Assembly: GCA_025642065.1 (NCBI GenBank) | Contig: JAODUP010000435.1 | Coordinates: 361,001-425,000 of the forward strand | DNA: 64,000 nt | Direction of reading: 5' to 3' | Origin: Paralvinella palmiformis | Lineage: Eukaryota; Annelida; Polychaeta; Terebellida; Alvinellidae | Part shown: positions 25,633 to 38,339 of the stretch, in pieces | Numbering within the stretch: the first letter of the stretch is position 1 | Layout: every line of letters begins with the position of its first letter | The notes under the pieces: model-generated | Told to the model about the DNA's origin: nothing | The model's database searches: none | What the model saw: the letters and a program-made list of their open reading frames with translations, nothing else | Translations under genes and position numbers: made by a program

Positions 25633-25936
25633 GTCTGAATGGTGTTTCATTTTTCACTTCGCCTCACGACCTTAGGACGTAGCTCTGCCCAGATCACCAG
25701 CATTGTGCACCAAATTGGCCAGATGATTAAAACGATTGATGTCTTACGGCCACTTTTGTGCGCACGGTAGGCTAAATGGGCCGAGCGACCTCCGAAAGGT
25801 AATGAAGCGAAGTCAAAGATGAAACAAATTTCACATATGCCCACGCCGAGATTCGAACACGGGTGTTAGTGATCTGTGGTCCAACACGTTACCGCGCCCC
25901 ACATCAAATTGGCCAAGACACATTAATCATCAACCA
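25633..25936 (+). mobile_element. Old SINE interrupted by a younger SINE
   Basis: The left part (TTCACTTCGCCTCACGACCT through GCACCAAATTGGCCA) and the right part from about 25916 (AGACACATTAATCATCAACC) together follow the SINE body and tail on the plus strand. The minus-strand copy at 25722-25902 splits them. The tRNA-like head of the old copy is not recognisable. Confidence 0.65.
25722..25902 (-). mobile_element. tRNA-derived SINE nested in an older SINE
   Basis: A minus-strand copy with body and B-box-like region (GTGTTCGAATCTCGGCG) but a shortened head: GGGGCGC passes straight to GGTAACG, losing the first part of the A-box. The target duplication is ACCAAATTGGCCA (25709-25721) and ATCAAATTGGCCA (25903-25915), 12 of 13 identical and lying in the host SINE. 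Confidence 0.85.
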
Positions 25937-26913
25937 TAAAAGACCAACTTGCGCCTTGCAATTTAAGGATCGCGCTTCTAATGCGCTACCATCTCTGCCG
26001 AGCCGCAACATTAAATGGGAAAGTCTCGTGAAGGCTGCCTTGTTGACATACTTAATATATCCATTGACCAGCTGTCATCGGAATTTAGAATCCACTATAA
26101 AAGGTGTACCCAAAGACCTTATTATTTGCCTTGCCACTATGGTGGCAAAAAGTAAAGTACTTTCACAATCTTATTGTCTGACAGACTATTCATCTCCGTT
26201 GGTCATTAACGATCAACACCCACAAGACATTAAAAAACAGCGTTAAGTCATATATATGGTGATTATATTAGCAAACATATAGAGAAAATGAAGTGCTAAC
26301 TTTCACAAGGCAAATTATTTTTCTAATATAAAAACAATACATAACGGAAAACATTCACGTTATTCCTCTAGATACCAATTGAATTGGCAGTGTATAACAG
26401 CCGATAACGTCATGTTTAGTGGGAGACATTTTGCGTTCATTCTACGGATTTACTAGATTGCGTGACCTGGGTGGGAGGGATGATCCTTATGAATTTTGGT
26501 TGAATCGACTCTAGGCTAAATTGGGAAGATGAGTCCAACTTAAAGTCATTATAGCATACAATCGGGGATGATGATGATGGTGATGATGATGATTCTGAAA
26601 ATGAATCACCTTTTAATTCAAGTAAAGCAAGCAGAGATTATTACGAACAAAATGAATTTTAAAAGAATTTCTCCAATATCTGCGGTGTGTCCTCTTATTC
26701 AATTTAAGGTGCCTTATTGTAAACACAAACTGGGAGAGTCCCAAAAATGTACCATGAAACTGGCATGGCGAAACATTTGCCTTTGACTTCATTGGAATGA
26801 AGTATTAATTTAGCATTTCCAGTCAAGTAAGTTAAAATAAATACAATTTATATCAAACCTAAATCATGGGTGTCTGAAAAAGTTCTATTCCCATTACGAA
26901 ATAAATCTAGGTA
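25937..26913. other. No gene recognised; tRNA-like fragment
   Basis: On the minus strand at about 26012-25955, GCTCGGCAGAGATGGTAGCG and the following bases resemble the D-arm and anticodon-arm of a tRNA. The remainder is unlike a tRNA, so this is at best a tRNA-derived repeat remnant. A (GAT)n patch lies at 26567-26595. Confidence 0.35.
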
Positions 26914-27307
26914 ACCTAAAACGAAACTTAAACATATTTCTTGTAGCAACAATCTTGAATATAAAACATATGTAAACCATTACAATAAACACAAAAGGAA
27001 TAAGAAATTAAATTATTTCACAACCTTTAAGATTGAAGAGCTTCCAAATTCAAATGTGCAATTTACGTATTATCTAAACACAAAGCACACTGATAGCTTG
27101 TTTATAGAACAAATTGACCAAATTATAAGTAATTTCAGACCAACAATAATGAAACAATCCACACTAAGCCTCAATCAACCATTAACCTATATCATATGGA
27201 AATCTTCAGAAATAGGTTTTGTATCTAATAAACTAAAAATACGACACGTTTTTCCAAACTGGATAATTTTTAGAAAGCAACAAATCGTATGTTTATCGGC
27301 GAGTTAA
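26914..27307 (+). CDS. Unidentified open frame, possibly an exon or remnant
   Basis: The frame is open for about 130 codons before TAA at 27305, long for DNA this AT-rich. It includes an ATG-less N-terminal part rich in Asn, Lys and Tyr, then FKIEELPNSNVQFTYYLN and LFIEQIDQIISNFRPTI, which could form an amphipathic segment. An AG acceptor at about 26908 is followed by an in-frame stop, so the left border is unclear. I do not recognise a family. It could be a gene fragment, part of a mobile element or chance. Confidence 0.25.
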
Positions 27308-28385
27308 CGTTTTCTAGCCCTTTCCAAACAGGCTTCGATATATAGGTTGCTAATAATTTAGGAGATGAATAATTGGATGAATGGTGGAGTATTTGGGACG
27401 GAATCCGTCTTGTTGTTTGTGAATGATGTTTTTGTATATTAGGAATTTAAAGAGTTTTTCATTTGCAATTCGGTTCAAGTAATTTGGAGGAAAAAAAGAG
27501 GTAACAGTCTAACAGGTCTATATTATTTTAGAATACAAGGATCAGATGATTTATGGGTGGGAATGACTTTTGCAATTTTAATTTTTCGTCGTACGATTCC
27601 TGCTTCTAATGATTGATTTATAATATGGGTCATAGGTTGTCGTGACCTGAACTCAATTTAGACTTTAGCTTTTCAGTAAAATGTTTAAAACCTCAGATGG
27701 GGCTACAGGAGCGAGAAAGAAGCTGCGAGTTTCTTGCCGTGGCGTGTATGAAGAGAAACATTTACTTGACTTGGGTACGTTATGACTCGTCCGTATTCCA
27801 ATATTAGAGAAACAATTATTAAAACCTCATGCTATTTGTATCTCATCAGCTATAGATTGATTACTAATGGAACATGTTTGAGGCTAACTGGATTTATCAT
27901 TGGTCTTACCTAAAGCTTCTTTAAGTACCGACCAATATTTTTTTTAATTATTTGTATTCTCATCAAGAGCAGTTCGATAGTATAGGGTTTTCATTGTCCA
28001 TGTTAATATATAATACAGCTTATTGTACCATTTATATTTTAGGATGTTCTCTTCTGTTGGTTTGTATAGCTTTAATGGAAATAACCTAGATTTGTTAGAA
28101 ATAACAGGTATAAACCCATATGAGAAATTCCCTTGTTTTTGCATGTGACTCGAAACGAAGAAGATCCGCATTTCAGTCTTCCATTGTCAAGCATTGTTTA
28201 TTTTTTACACTAAAATAGGTTGGATAATTATCTTACAGAGAGAGTGTAATGTTCAGCAATTAAATCTTACATATCCCAACTGGGAATTCCTTTTTGCAAT
28301 TGCGATGTACTAATATAGGCAGAACAAACTACCTTGTTCTTTTGATAAATGATTTAGTTATAATACTGATAGCTCTCTGTTAGAT
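27308..28385. other. Intergenic, nothing recognised
   Basis: AT-rich DNA. The minus-strand frame at 27944-28171 (75 codons) has no domain or splice support. Confidence 0.45.
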
Positions 28386-28509
28386 ACATGCATACATACA
28401 TACATACATACGTACGTATGTACGTACGTACGTACATACACACATACATACATACATACATAAATACATACATACGTACGTACGTACGTACATACATACA
28501 TACATACAT
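28386..28509. repeat. (CATA)n/(CGTA)n microsatellite with internal symmetry
   Basis: CATA units pass into GTAC/CGTA units and back to CATA twice. The CGTACGTACG segments are self-complementary, so the tract can fold into hairpins. Confidence 0.9.
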
Positions 28510-28515
28510 TTAATT

Positions 28516-28890
28516 ATATTCCCACATACAACCAAAGTGAATTTTATATGCAACTAAAGTTGTTATATAAAACACACCAACCGCGCGAGCTGTGTCCAAT
28601 GCCACCGCTCGAGATGCGATGCAGTGTTTCTATTCCTGAGTCAGGAGTACTGATAATGCGTTATCAGCGTACAGTGACTGCTACAGTCATTTAAATGCTG
28701 GATACACAGGTCAAACATCTAAACGGCGTCCTTCCAAAGACGCAAATAGCATACGGAATATACAGATCTAGATAAACTTTTCTTAGTATGCTGGGACCAG
28801 GAAATATAGTCTCCAGGCATAAAAAAGGAACATCTCAACTGCAGCATAATATGCCTTATGATATTTGTTGGAGGGTCAAATACCTCATAA
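28516..28890 (+). repeat. Unclassified interspersed repeat, copy 1
   Basis: It shares extended similarity with the reverse complement of 59851-60180, from CCCACATACAACCAAAGTGA through GAGTCAGGAGTACTGATAAT to the right-hand end TTGGAGGGTCAAATACC. No terminal inverted repeat, poly-A tail or coding frame was recognised, so the class is unknown. Confidence 0.75.
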
Positions 28891-31800
28891 ACATACAAAG
28901 CTAATAAATACGTTTATTCAGTGGACTGAATCCAGAGTGGCGACTGTTCATGCTGAGACATGTGTAATGTTTAAATTAATGTTTTGTTATTCGGGGAGAA
29001 TACCGAGGCTGTTGCTTATTCAGCACATCCTCTATGTTGGTGTAGTTTAGAAAAATCTCCTCCCCAACCACTCACAGAGGAGCAATACGGAAGGATGGAG
29101 CCAAAACACCCTGAGGCTGGTCACTGCCAAACTGTTTTATTTCCACAGCGGGTATTTAATGTCCGCCTTTACTTTTATTAATCCAGTGGAGACGGCAGTG
29201 CTATTTCCTACCTATATCTATACCGACCGTAGTCACAAATTTAATTAATTATATTTTCATTGCAGTTGTTGTCTGAAAGTAACATAGTTAGTGCCATACA
29301 CATGCAGCTAGTCAACAGTCAACTAGAGGGACCTGTGTTGATGTAAGACAGAAGTCATTAGCTGCATCTCAACAGTCTGATGTTAGACAGATGCATGTCA
29401 AATCAACACAAAACAAAACGTGGCATATCTAAATGTAAATGACTTCTGATATTCCAGTGCTCACCATTATTTCAAATTATATGCTGAATACTTAATATTT
29501 ATGAAATAATTGATAGGACGTGATCAGATATTTAAATGCTTCCATAATATTTCTTCAAAATTATCATCTATGCTGTGTTTGCTTTTTTTTATTCCAGACA
29601 CCCAGACAGATCCTTGTCACTGTGCCAGCATAGTGGTAGTCATAACCGGCTGTGTTTGAGATAGTTGGCATACGAACCCTCTGGCATCTACACCAGTGAA
29701 ACGTTCCAGCTGCCAGAAGCTTACAACACCCTTGAAGGACTATCCTGAGTCGTTGGCACATGGCACATCATGTACGCCCATAAAAAAAGGATAACAATAG
29801 CATGGATCATTTGCATATCCTTCTCTGAAGAAGCACCAACTGTATCTGATTGTGATAAGTGCGATGCTTCATATATACCCTGTAATCTTTCTTCTGCAGA
29901 AGCTGTTGTTGAGGAATGTATCGGTGTGAATGTCGATGAGGTAGCTGTCAAAAGGATGATGATAATAAGTATGTCCACGAAAAGAAGTATATTGTTTTGC
30001 ACTGTCAGCTATTTGACTTGTTTTAATGTTGTCCTGTTTGTAGTGGTCTGTCCACTGGTAGTGTGGTCAAGAAGATAGACTCATTGATTGTTGTTAATTA
30101 GGTGTGCCAGGACAATAACTGTTCTTTTCAGCGTATGAGGTAATTTTAGTAAATAGTTAGAATACAATATTGTTTTTTGCTAATATCCATTGTTTTTATT
30201 TGCTAACAAGATTTTCATATATTACTATTATTCATAATTCTGAACTAGTTGTGTTGTTTTCTCAATGACTACATATGCATCACCCAGGGACACTAAATTG
30301 CCCATTTTATTACGAAACAATTCAAAATAATCCATTCATGGTTGTGGAACACCACGTATAGCGCTGATATAGATTATGGCCACATTATAAGCTATGTTGC
30401 ACATTCATAAATGTCTGTGCACTATTAACAGATCTTCTAGTAGTTGGAACATGTTGGACTATCAAATGAAGAATTAATGATACAAAATCATGATTTATTT
30501 ACAAGTATGTTTCAAATCGGGCCATTTTAAACCCACAATGGAATCTGTAGGGAATGTCTCTCTGATTTTGTATGCACACATGAAGGCAATGGTACTCGAT
30601 GTTCACGTCCTAGGTAACCCCAACGCCACTGAACAACCTGTCTGGAAGTAAATGGGAGAATTGTGAAACTTTACAGAATGTTATTTCTTACAAGTCATAA
30701 CAATAACAATAATTACTCAAATATGGGTTACAGTTAGTTGCCAAGAGCGTGATCCATTTAGGTGCTCGACTCATAAAGACTGCTGTGTAATGTTCCCCAG
30801 GGTAAGCTCTGAATATGTGTATGTGGCATGTACATAATCCACTGGTGTGCACATATATGTTCTGGTAATATGTAACTACGTTTAACAATTGAAATGGATT
30901 TATTCTACATGATTTTGTGTTTCCAGCCGCTAACACTACTGTCTGAAGATATAACATGTTTGTAAATATTGACTATCTTTAAGTGTTTCACAAATATGCC
31001 TATTGCAATATATGTTTGTATTATCTGTAATATAAATGTTCATCATTGATATATCTATAATGGTGATGTACATTATTATGTAAGTGTGTTACTGGATTTT
31101 TGTTTTGGGGTTACTTTGATTGTATGTCACATTCTACTGTAGATGATCATAGATAAACCTGTACATATACAAGCTTGTATCTATGTGGGAGTTACAGCGG
31201 CAAGAGTGGCAGCCTCACCCCTGTCATGAGCCTCATCCCCAATACAATACCTCTTTAAAAATAATACTCATATCTCCGATATATCAGCACAACACCAGCA
31301 CTCCTTTACATTTACCTGCATAATGCAGTTGCTACATGTACACCTGAATTGCCAATTAATAAATGTATCATTGTATGTACATTCTTAACTTAGGAAACAC
31401 TAATTGAATTGACGAAGTTCGTGACAGTTTATTGCGTTGCTTTAATCATTTAATGCCCTCATGCACACACAAAGTGAATTATATGCTTATGTCTATAACA
31501 TAGTCTACTTCTAGTGGCACTAGAGACTAACAGAGGCCTAGACTCTAGATGTACCATGACATGTTATGATATAGACTTCTATACAGTATTCGTAAACAAA
31601 CCGAGTCACCTATTTTATCGGCCAGACATTAACTAATAAAAAGGTCAAAGTGACAAGGAAGGATAAATTAAACATGTCGATATTCCTGATTTATTGAAGA
31701 AAAAGACTGACAACTTTTGTTTGCGATGAAGGAACACACGTACCAAGCTGTGTGATCCACCAAAAATGTCAAAAAGGGGATTATGACGTCACCAACAATC

Positions 31801-32070
31801 GGTTCATTTCGACCAGACTTCCGGAATTTGGGGCTGACAATGGCCATATATGGATTTGGGCTTATAATAAACCCCCTGGTGTGCCAAGATATATGAAAAT
31901 GACAGGATAACATCACGATTTAGCTAGAAATAAGGAAATGTCCGTTATTTTGATACCAAAACCTCATTGGGGCTTAACGGACCTTTAACCGCTAGACTAC
32001 CGGAACTCACTAAGAGAAATTAGTTATCTAAGCGGTCCTATTTGTAGCTATGTTTCAATTGCTGTATTTT
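28891..32070. other. Gene-poor stretch
   Basis: Frames open on both strands at 29721-30078. The minus one starts with a hydrophobic stretch that resembles a signal peptide (LLFVDILIIIILLTATSS), but no domain, acceptor or partner exon supports either. No repeat was recognised. Confidence 0.4.
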
Positions 32071-32168
32071 TCTGTCCAATGCCATCGCTTGAGATGCGGG
32101 GCGGTGTTTCTATTCCCGAGTCAGTGGTACTTGTAATGCTTTAAGAGCATAATGTGCCTGCTATATTG
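32071..32168 (+). repeat. Unclassified interspersed repeat, copy 2 (fragment)
   Basis: TGTCCAATGCCATCGCTTGA, then GTGTTTCTATTCCCGAGTCA, matches the middle of the repeat at 28516-28890. Only about 100 bp are preserved. Confidence 0.7.
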
Positions 32169-32507
32169 CCAATTATAATCGTCCTTGACCATACACACCG
32201 ATATACGATGTTTCCATTGCCTGTGGCTATCTAATCGCCAATCATGACCATTTATGGCTAATTACAAGCACAAATGTGTGATCTTTCCAATAAGCTGATC
32301 ATGAGTTAAGTGACACGAGTATTTCTTTATAGTGTCGGTAATTAACAAACATTAAAATGATCAATGGCTTCCATGCCATTCCGTATTTTGCGCATGTTTA
32401 TTGAATATTAGCTTAAATACGGAAGTATATCTTTATGATTTACAAATGTGTGACGGAGACTACCGGTATGTAACTGACTAGGTATTCCGACATTCTCGTT
32501 TATATTT

Positions 32508-32510
<3 letters not shown>

Positions 32511-32543
<33 letters not shown>

Positions 32544-32548
32544 CACAC

Positions 32549-32624
<76 letters not shown>
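32511..32624. repeat. (CA)n-(TA)n compound microsatellite
   Basis: CA repeats with AACACACAAC interruptions pass into a TA run. Confidence 0.95.
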
Positions 32625-32627
<3 letters not shown>

Positions 32628-33042
32628 ATAAGGGAAATCCCGGAAAAGTTATGTCTACCAATCACAATGGCCCACTTTGTTCTGTTGCCAAGCCATTTCA
32701 ATACATTTTGCAGTAGTAACTTTGTTCTGACTAAATTCAGCATTGTCTGGACCCCTACAAGTAGATTACTTATAAAACATTCTTTTGATATACTGGTGTT
32801 CTATATAACACACATAGTTTGTTACGTGAGCATGAACTGAATATATCACCGAGCAAGGTATCAGAAGAATGGACACCCACTTGACAATCAGTGTTAGTCT
32901 GGCGACAGGTAATGTAGACTTGTTTTACTGTGTGTCTACTCTTGTACTATTGTATTTGTTACAGTTAATCTGAATAATAAAGTAATATGAATATTAGGTA
33001 ATCGGTATTAAATCTCAGTTAGCAATTGACGTGTTAGCTGAA

Positions 33043-33101
<59 letters not shown>

Positions 33102-33292
33102 ATACATATATATATGTGTGTGTATATGTGATTGCGTGCTTGCGTGTTTGCTGGCTTGCGTGTTTGCGGGCTGGATTGTGCGCGTATTTGTGGAAGTTAA
33201 CAATGTGGAATACCACACCAATATAGATATATAGCTATTCTTTAAAAGAAGGATATAAAGAAGTATATCTTTATGCTGCTACAGACAATGTT
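32625..33292. other. Intergenic, with a second (CA)n tract
   Basis: A (CA)n run occupies about 33044-33094, followed by TATATATGTGTGTG. The ATG at 32870 opens 13 codons before a GTAATG donor-like site. This is too little to call a signal-peptide exon. Confidence 0.45.
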
Positions 33293-33305
33293 TCATTACA
33301 ATAAC

Positions 33306-33499
33306 CTGGGCGCCTCCGTGGTCTAGCGGTAGGGTGCTGGACCACAGATCACTACCACCCGTGTTCGAATCCCGGCGTGGGAATATCTTAAGGTTGTTTC
33401 GTCTTTCACTTCGTCTCATTACCTTTGGAGGTCGTTCGGACAATTTAGCCTACCTTGTGCACAAAAGTGGCCGTAAAACATCAATCAGCATCGTCATCA
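33306..33499 (+). mobile_element. tRNA-derived SINE, young copy
   Basis: A near-consensus copy with GGGCGCCTCCGTGGTCTAGC head, B-box-like GTGTTCGAATCCCGGCG and CATCAATCAGCATCGTCATC tail. It is flanked by a perfect 13 bp direct repeat TCATTACAATAAC at 33293-33305 and 33500-33512. Confidence 0.93.
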
Positions 33500-34158
33500 T
33501 CATTACAATAACATAAACGTTGTCGGTTTTTTTTCGTGTTTCTTCACCAATTATCCATATGACTTCATAATTATGACTCAACGTGTCAAACATACCAGAC
33601 ATTCCCCAGCCACTGATTCGTATTAGATAATTTAGCTGAATTGTATTTAAATGCACTTTATCATTACGGCGTCTGAAAAATGAGATCATATTCTGAACTT
33701 CCTCATTAGAGGTTATCACGGTTTAAAACGACTTGGCTGTGTAGCCTCAGGCAAGCACGAGACATATGATTTAGCTTCTGCCTACGACTGTATATTTATG
33801 AGTTAAACAATTGTGTCAAGTGCTAGGGTTGTCAAAAAGAATACGACTTGACATATGGATTAATTGAAATCCAGCCATGGATGTTTAGTATATTTATTGC
33901 CTAGAATGTCTTCATACCGTATGAAGATAAGTTTATTCTGCTGGTCGCTATATAATCAATGTATGATTGAACCCATCGTTGCTATTCCCTATGGGACACT
34001 GATCGGTGACAATAACAACAAAACTAACTACAACTTCAATACAATCCTCTCTCTTCTCACTGTTCAAATATTCCTGATTCATATAACGCTTCTTAACTGT
34101 CTTTTGAGAGAAATGGTATCTAAATCAACACAGAAGTAAAGCTGTTCCTGCTTGGTCA

Positions 34159-34349
34159 GAGGGCGCCTCCGTCGTCTAGCGGTAGCGTGTTGGACCAGAT
34201 ATCACTACCATCCGTGTTCGAATCTCGGCGTGGGCACATCTGAAGATTGTTTCGTGTTTGATTTCGCCTCATAATCTTTGGAGGTCGCTCGGCCTATTTA
34301 GCCCACCATGTGCACAAAAGTGGCCGTTAAACATCAATCATCGCCATCA
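34159..34349 (+). mobile_element. tRNA-derived SINE, young copy
   Basis: Complete head, A-box-like and B-box-like elements, body and CATCAATCATCGCCATCA tail. A perfect 13 bp target duplication TCCTGCTTGGTCA lies at 34146-34158 and 34350-34362. Confidence 0.94.
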
Positions 34350-34362
34350 TCCTGCTTGGTCA

Positions 34363-37300
34363 TGATTGTAATAAACCCGTGACCAGAACGGTTTACAATT
34401 GGGAGATACATCACGGTTCACCTACAACCAGCTTATAGGTTCATTTGTTCGGTCTGTGATAAATAGTCTCAGCATTTTAGTTTTCGGTGGTCAAAGGTGG
34501 TGGTACGATTCTTGGGTTTTGCTGTTCCTTCTGCGGGTCTGTCCTCAAAAGAATAGAATACATGTTTTAATGGTCCCTAAATCTCTCTATTGTCCCTCAT
34601 TATTTTGCTTATTTCTGTCACTGGTTGGATCGAGTGTGATTATCCATCTACATGGCATAAGATAAACAATGAAGTCCCCGTCTATAATACGATATGATGA
34701 TATTGAATATTAACCTTTTATTGAATATTATTGGTATGAATGATGTATGTTAAAATTACATTCCGCATCAGTTTATCTGGATTCTTTGTGACATATGTTT
34801 TTGAGTATTTCGAATATGAATAATATTAATAACATGGATTTTATTTCTTACACAATACTAAATCTAAGTTTCCTTTTAAACTCTTATCTCCGTAGTTCTA
34901 ACAGCTGTGTTAGCGGCCTCAACCACTTCAGGTATGTTTTACTGTCTAAACTTGAATCTTGCTATAACATTAACATTTCCAAAATGAAGTTTATTATATG
35001 AGGTAAGAATATTATTGTCATTAATAGGTAATCCATAGTAAAAATAACACTGTAACACATATTTCAATATTTGGTTGTAATTAATAATTGTATTATATTA
35101 AATTAGTGTCGTTTCAAGGCATCATGAATATAACACGTGTATATATTACATATTGTGACCAGAGAACAGACCAGTTTTTTTATTACAGTGAGGCGCAAAC
35201 AATATGGAAATTTTAATATATGCGAGTTATCTGATCATTTTGTGAGTAATATTACAGGTAGTAACAAAGCATTTGGCATGCAACACAAACGCTTTATATC
35301 CACACGAAAAACCGGCTAGTTTTCTTATGATGTTTTATGTAGGAATAAATCAAGATATGGAAAATTTGGATATAATCAGACTGTGCAAGCTTGTAGTACT
35401 TTTAAAAAACCCCAACCCTCAAATACTAAATCCTTTTACTTATTTAAGTTAGTGGTACTGTATATAAGAAAAAATCAAGTAGCTGCAAGATTCAGTAAGA
35501 TATGAAATTTTATTATACAGTACCTTATAATCTTTATTACATAATTCCCAATACCTAATAGAGGTGTATCCTGTTTGTGAAATATTACGAAATTCGGTTT
35601 CCTGATAATTCAGTGAAGCAGTAACTGAAAATATTCACTCGCATGTTAATTCTGTAGGAATGCTAGATCGAATTTAAATCAGGGTTTATGGAAATTAAAG
35701 CGAACTGCATCGTATTCGAACAAATACAAATATACCATGATTAACGATTAACCTATTTTCCTTTTATATCCGATATTAGATAAATGAACACCCTTTCCAG
35801 AAGAAATTTGCTGTTACTTATTACAAATATAAATTATTAAAATAAAACTGACACCATTTATTCCCTGATCACGTGGACTTCAGTAGCGCAGGAGCTCTAC
35901 TAAACTATTCCAAAACTCTAAGTTAGGGTTTTAATCCTCTAATGCTTTACCTGGATGAAGTTTGCTTCAAAGTCACTCCTGAGACTCATTTTCCAGGTGT
36001 GACCATCGTTCAGGCTAAGCATAAGAATTATTGATTGACTGACTGACTGACTGCCAAAATTACTGACTCACTGACATACTTGCTCACTCACCCACCCACT
36101 CACTAACTCGCAAATCCACTCATCCATTCATTCACCGATTCACTCACTCAAGCAAACACACACTAAATCACCTGATTACTCAAACATTCCCTTTCTCAAA
36201 CACGTTTTGACTCTCCCTGTAATTATCGTTAGTGAATTCAGTAGTGAAATCCATAATTGTACAAAACAATCGCAGAGCAGGAAACACTGTCTTTTAATTT
36301 GATTCATTCGGCATACCAGTTATTAACAATCGGTATCACCTGACCATGTTCTAATTATAATTGATAGTAGAAAATGACTTGTAGCTTTCTCTTCAAGACA
36401 ACCAAGATCTAAAATTTGGATCTTCGGGAACGTTATGCGCCGGAAGAAGGCACCAAGAGTCACACATCAAGTTGCCATAATCCGAGATACTCTTATATCC
36501 ATATAACTGCTGGATAATATGTGCTTCCATTTGTGCTAATACCATCGCCATTATTGACACACTAAGACCATTCTTATCAAACCGTTTTGAGGCTAGTCCT
36601 TACATGTGGTACCTTATGTGGAAATGTAACGAATAAGGGAAGTTAAGTGGTAGAGAAATAAAAATGAAAAGGAAGAAGCGTTTCACAGATCTAGTCCTCT
36701 GTTACAGCTAACTGATCCTCTGCAGTGAAGCATTTTCTTTCTACATTAACTACCAAAATATTTATAAGACTGTTAATAGTTATGGAAGGATATTAACATT
36801 TTTGAAAACGATTTTATAGCTAACTTAGCACCATCTTCTGCATTGGTCGAGTCGTATACAGATTTGAAATGTGAGGGACCCTAGTCAAGAAACATACCTG
36901 TTTCGGGAAATTAATTAAATATCTCCTACTAAATAAATATTTGACTAATTATACATCTTTTTGGGGAAGATCACGATAGTACCTCAATAATGCAGATAAT
37001 CATGTCTAATAAATATCCTGTGTTTTAATTAAAAAAATGATTATTGCAATAAGAATTGTTTATTTTAATAGTTATTTTAATAGTTTTTGATTGTGCTATT
37101 TTTCGTAAGTACCATATATCTGGTTATGATTTCTTAATTTGTTTTGAAAATATTTATTATCTGAACATTTTTCTGCCTATTAAAATTCATTGCACAATGC
37201 ATATCCTTTAGCTCTTTTTCTCATAACACTGTGTTTTGTTAATACTTTTCCATATTTTTCTATTAAATATGGGTTATTTGCTGATGAAAATAAATTCTGT

Positions 37301-38046
37301 TTGATCTATTGAATACTTTTAGTGTTTCTTGTAGATATTATTTTAGCTAGGTGGTATTATATAAACAATCCATCCATCAATCATTAAAAACACTCATCTG
37401 TGAGAAGTGGCAAATGTCATAACGTTCCAAATATCAATAGTTACATGAACGATAAGTATAAATCAAGGACATTCAACTCAATAATTCTGAATTGTGTAGC
37501 TTATTTGTCTTCACTTAATCATTAATTATTCCGGGTATGCCAATTTACAAATTAATTGAAAAAAATGAGATTAGTCAATATGCTATAAGAAAAGAAAGTA
37601 CTTCATAATGTTTTAATAGTTTCCCAAACAGTCACCAATACTCGTCAATAGTTGTGTGTATTTGTATTTTAATCGAGGAAATTGGAATCTATGACGAGGC
37701 CACGGTTTCTCCTTATTCTAAATACTTGTGTTCTAAAATGTCTCCAAGTTTATATGCATTCTAAATTTATCAGTAGTTGGTTCTTTACGTGATTGGACAG
37801 GTATTGAGAAGAAAGTTAGCGAATAATATTGATCTTAGAGGCTCTCATCAAATCCAAGTAAAAGGAAGTGACACTTTTCCATGGCTTTGCTGATTACTGT
37901 AATCTTCGATTTAGTTAAAATTTTAGGTTTGATCTCGTCGAGGCTAGAATTTGTTTTCCTTGGAAGAGTCATAACTCAATGAGTCAGTCTGCTTTTGCAT
38001 AATGGGCTGGTTAATGTGTTTGACTTTGTCATCCTATTATTCACAG
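34363..38046. other. Gene-poor AT-rich stretch
   Basis: No supported exon was found. A degenerate ACTG/ACTC tetranucleotide tract lies at about 36037-36170. Frames at 33864-34139, 34399-34665 and 34795-35001 lack domains and splice partners. It may be intron of the gene that carries the Thr-rich exons downstream. Confidence 0.4.
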
Positions 38047-38130
38047 AATGTGAATCCACATTATCAACATTCCCAACAACGACAAACGAAAACAAAGAAA
38101 CGACCTATTCTCCTATTGAATACACGACGT
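38047..38130 (+). pseudogene. Thr-rich exon, apparently decayed
   Basis: It follows a good acceptor (TTATTCACAG) and reads, in the phase used by the intact exon at 38880, CESTLSTFPTTTNENKETTY and then SPIEYTT. Where the intact copies have GACGGTTAG, this one has GACGTTGATC, so the matching donor is lost. It is probably an older member of the exon family and may no longer be spliced. Confidence 0.45.
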
Positions 38131-38270
38131 TGATCAACTCTTTCGTTTGTCACTGTAAATAAGTGTGTTCTAATGCTACTATTACCACTAGCTGTTGTTT
38201 GCTATTGAATAGTGTGCTGTTCAAGTGATTGTCTTTTTCCTCGACTTTTTCCTATTCCTTACATGATCAA

Positions 38271-38339
38271 CATTCCCAACACCAACAACAACACAAATAG
38301 CCGTATACGCTGAGACGACTATTTCTTCGACAACTGAAG
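38271..38339 (+). pseudogene. Thr-rich exon remnant with intact donor
   Basis: The sequence reads STFPTPTTTQIAVYAETT, then ISSTTEG, and ends at a GAAG|GTTAGT donor in phase 1, like the other members. The acceptor side is damaged: against the exon at 38047, about ten bases including the AG are missing. Confidence 0.4.

Noticed and set aside
28386..28509. CRISPR-like regular repeat
   Set aside because: It is a tetranucleotide microsatellite in a eukaryotic genome, with no spacers.
29721..30078. Overlapping frames on both strands, one with a hydrophobic start
   Set aside because: Neither has a recognisable domain, partner exon or conserved motif; mutual overlap suggests chance.
32870..32910. 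Possible signal-peptide exon (ATG, 13 codons, phase-1 GTAATG donor) resembling the start of the FReD gene
   Set aside because: The peptide is too short and not hydrophobic enough, and no partner exon was found nearby.
33306..33400. tRNA gene suggested by A-box-like and B-box-like segments
   Set aside because: The head does not fold into a full cloverleaf by eye, it recurs many times with the same non-tRNA body, and it has target duplications, so it is a SINE.
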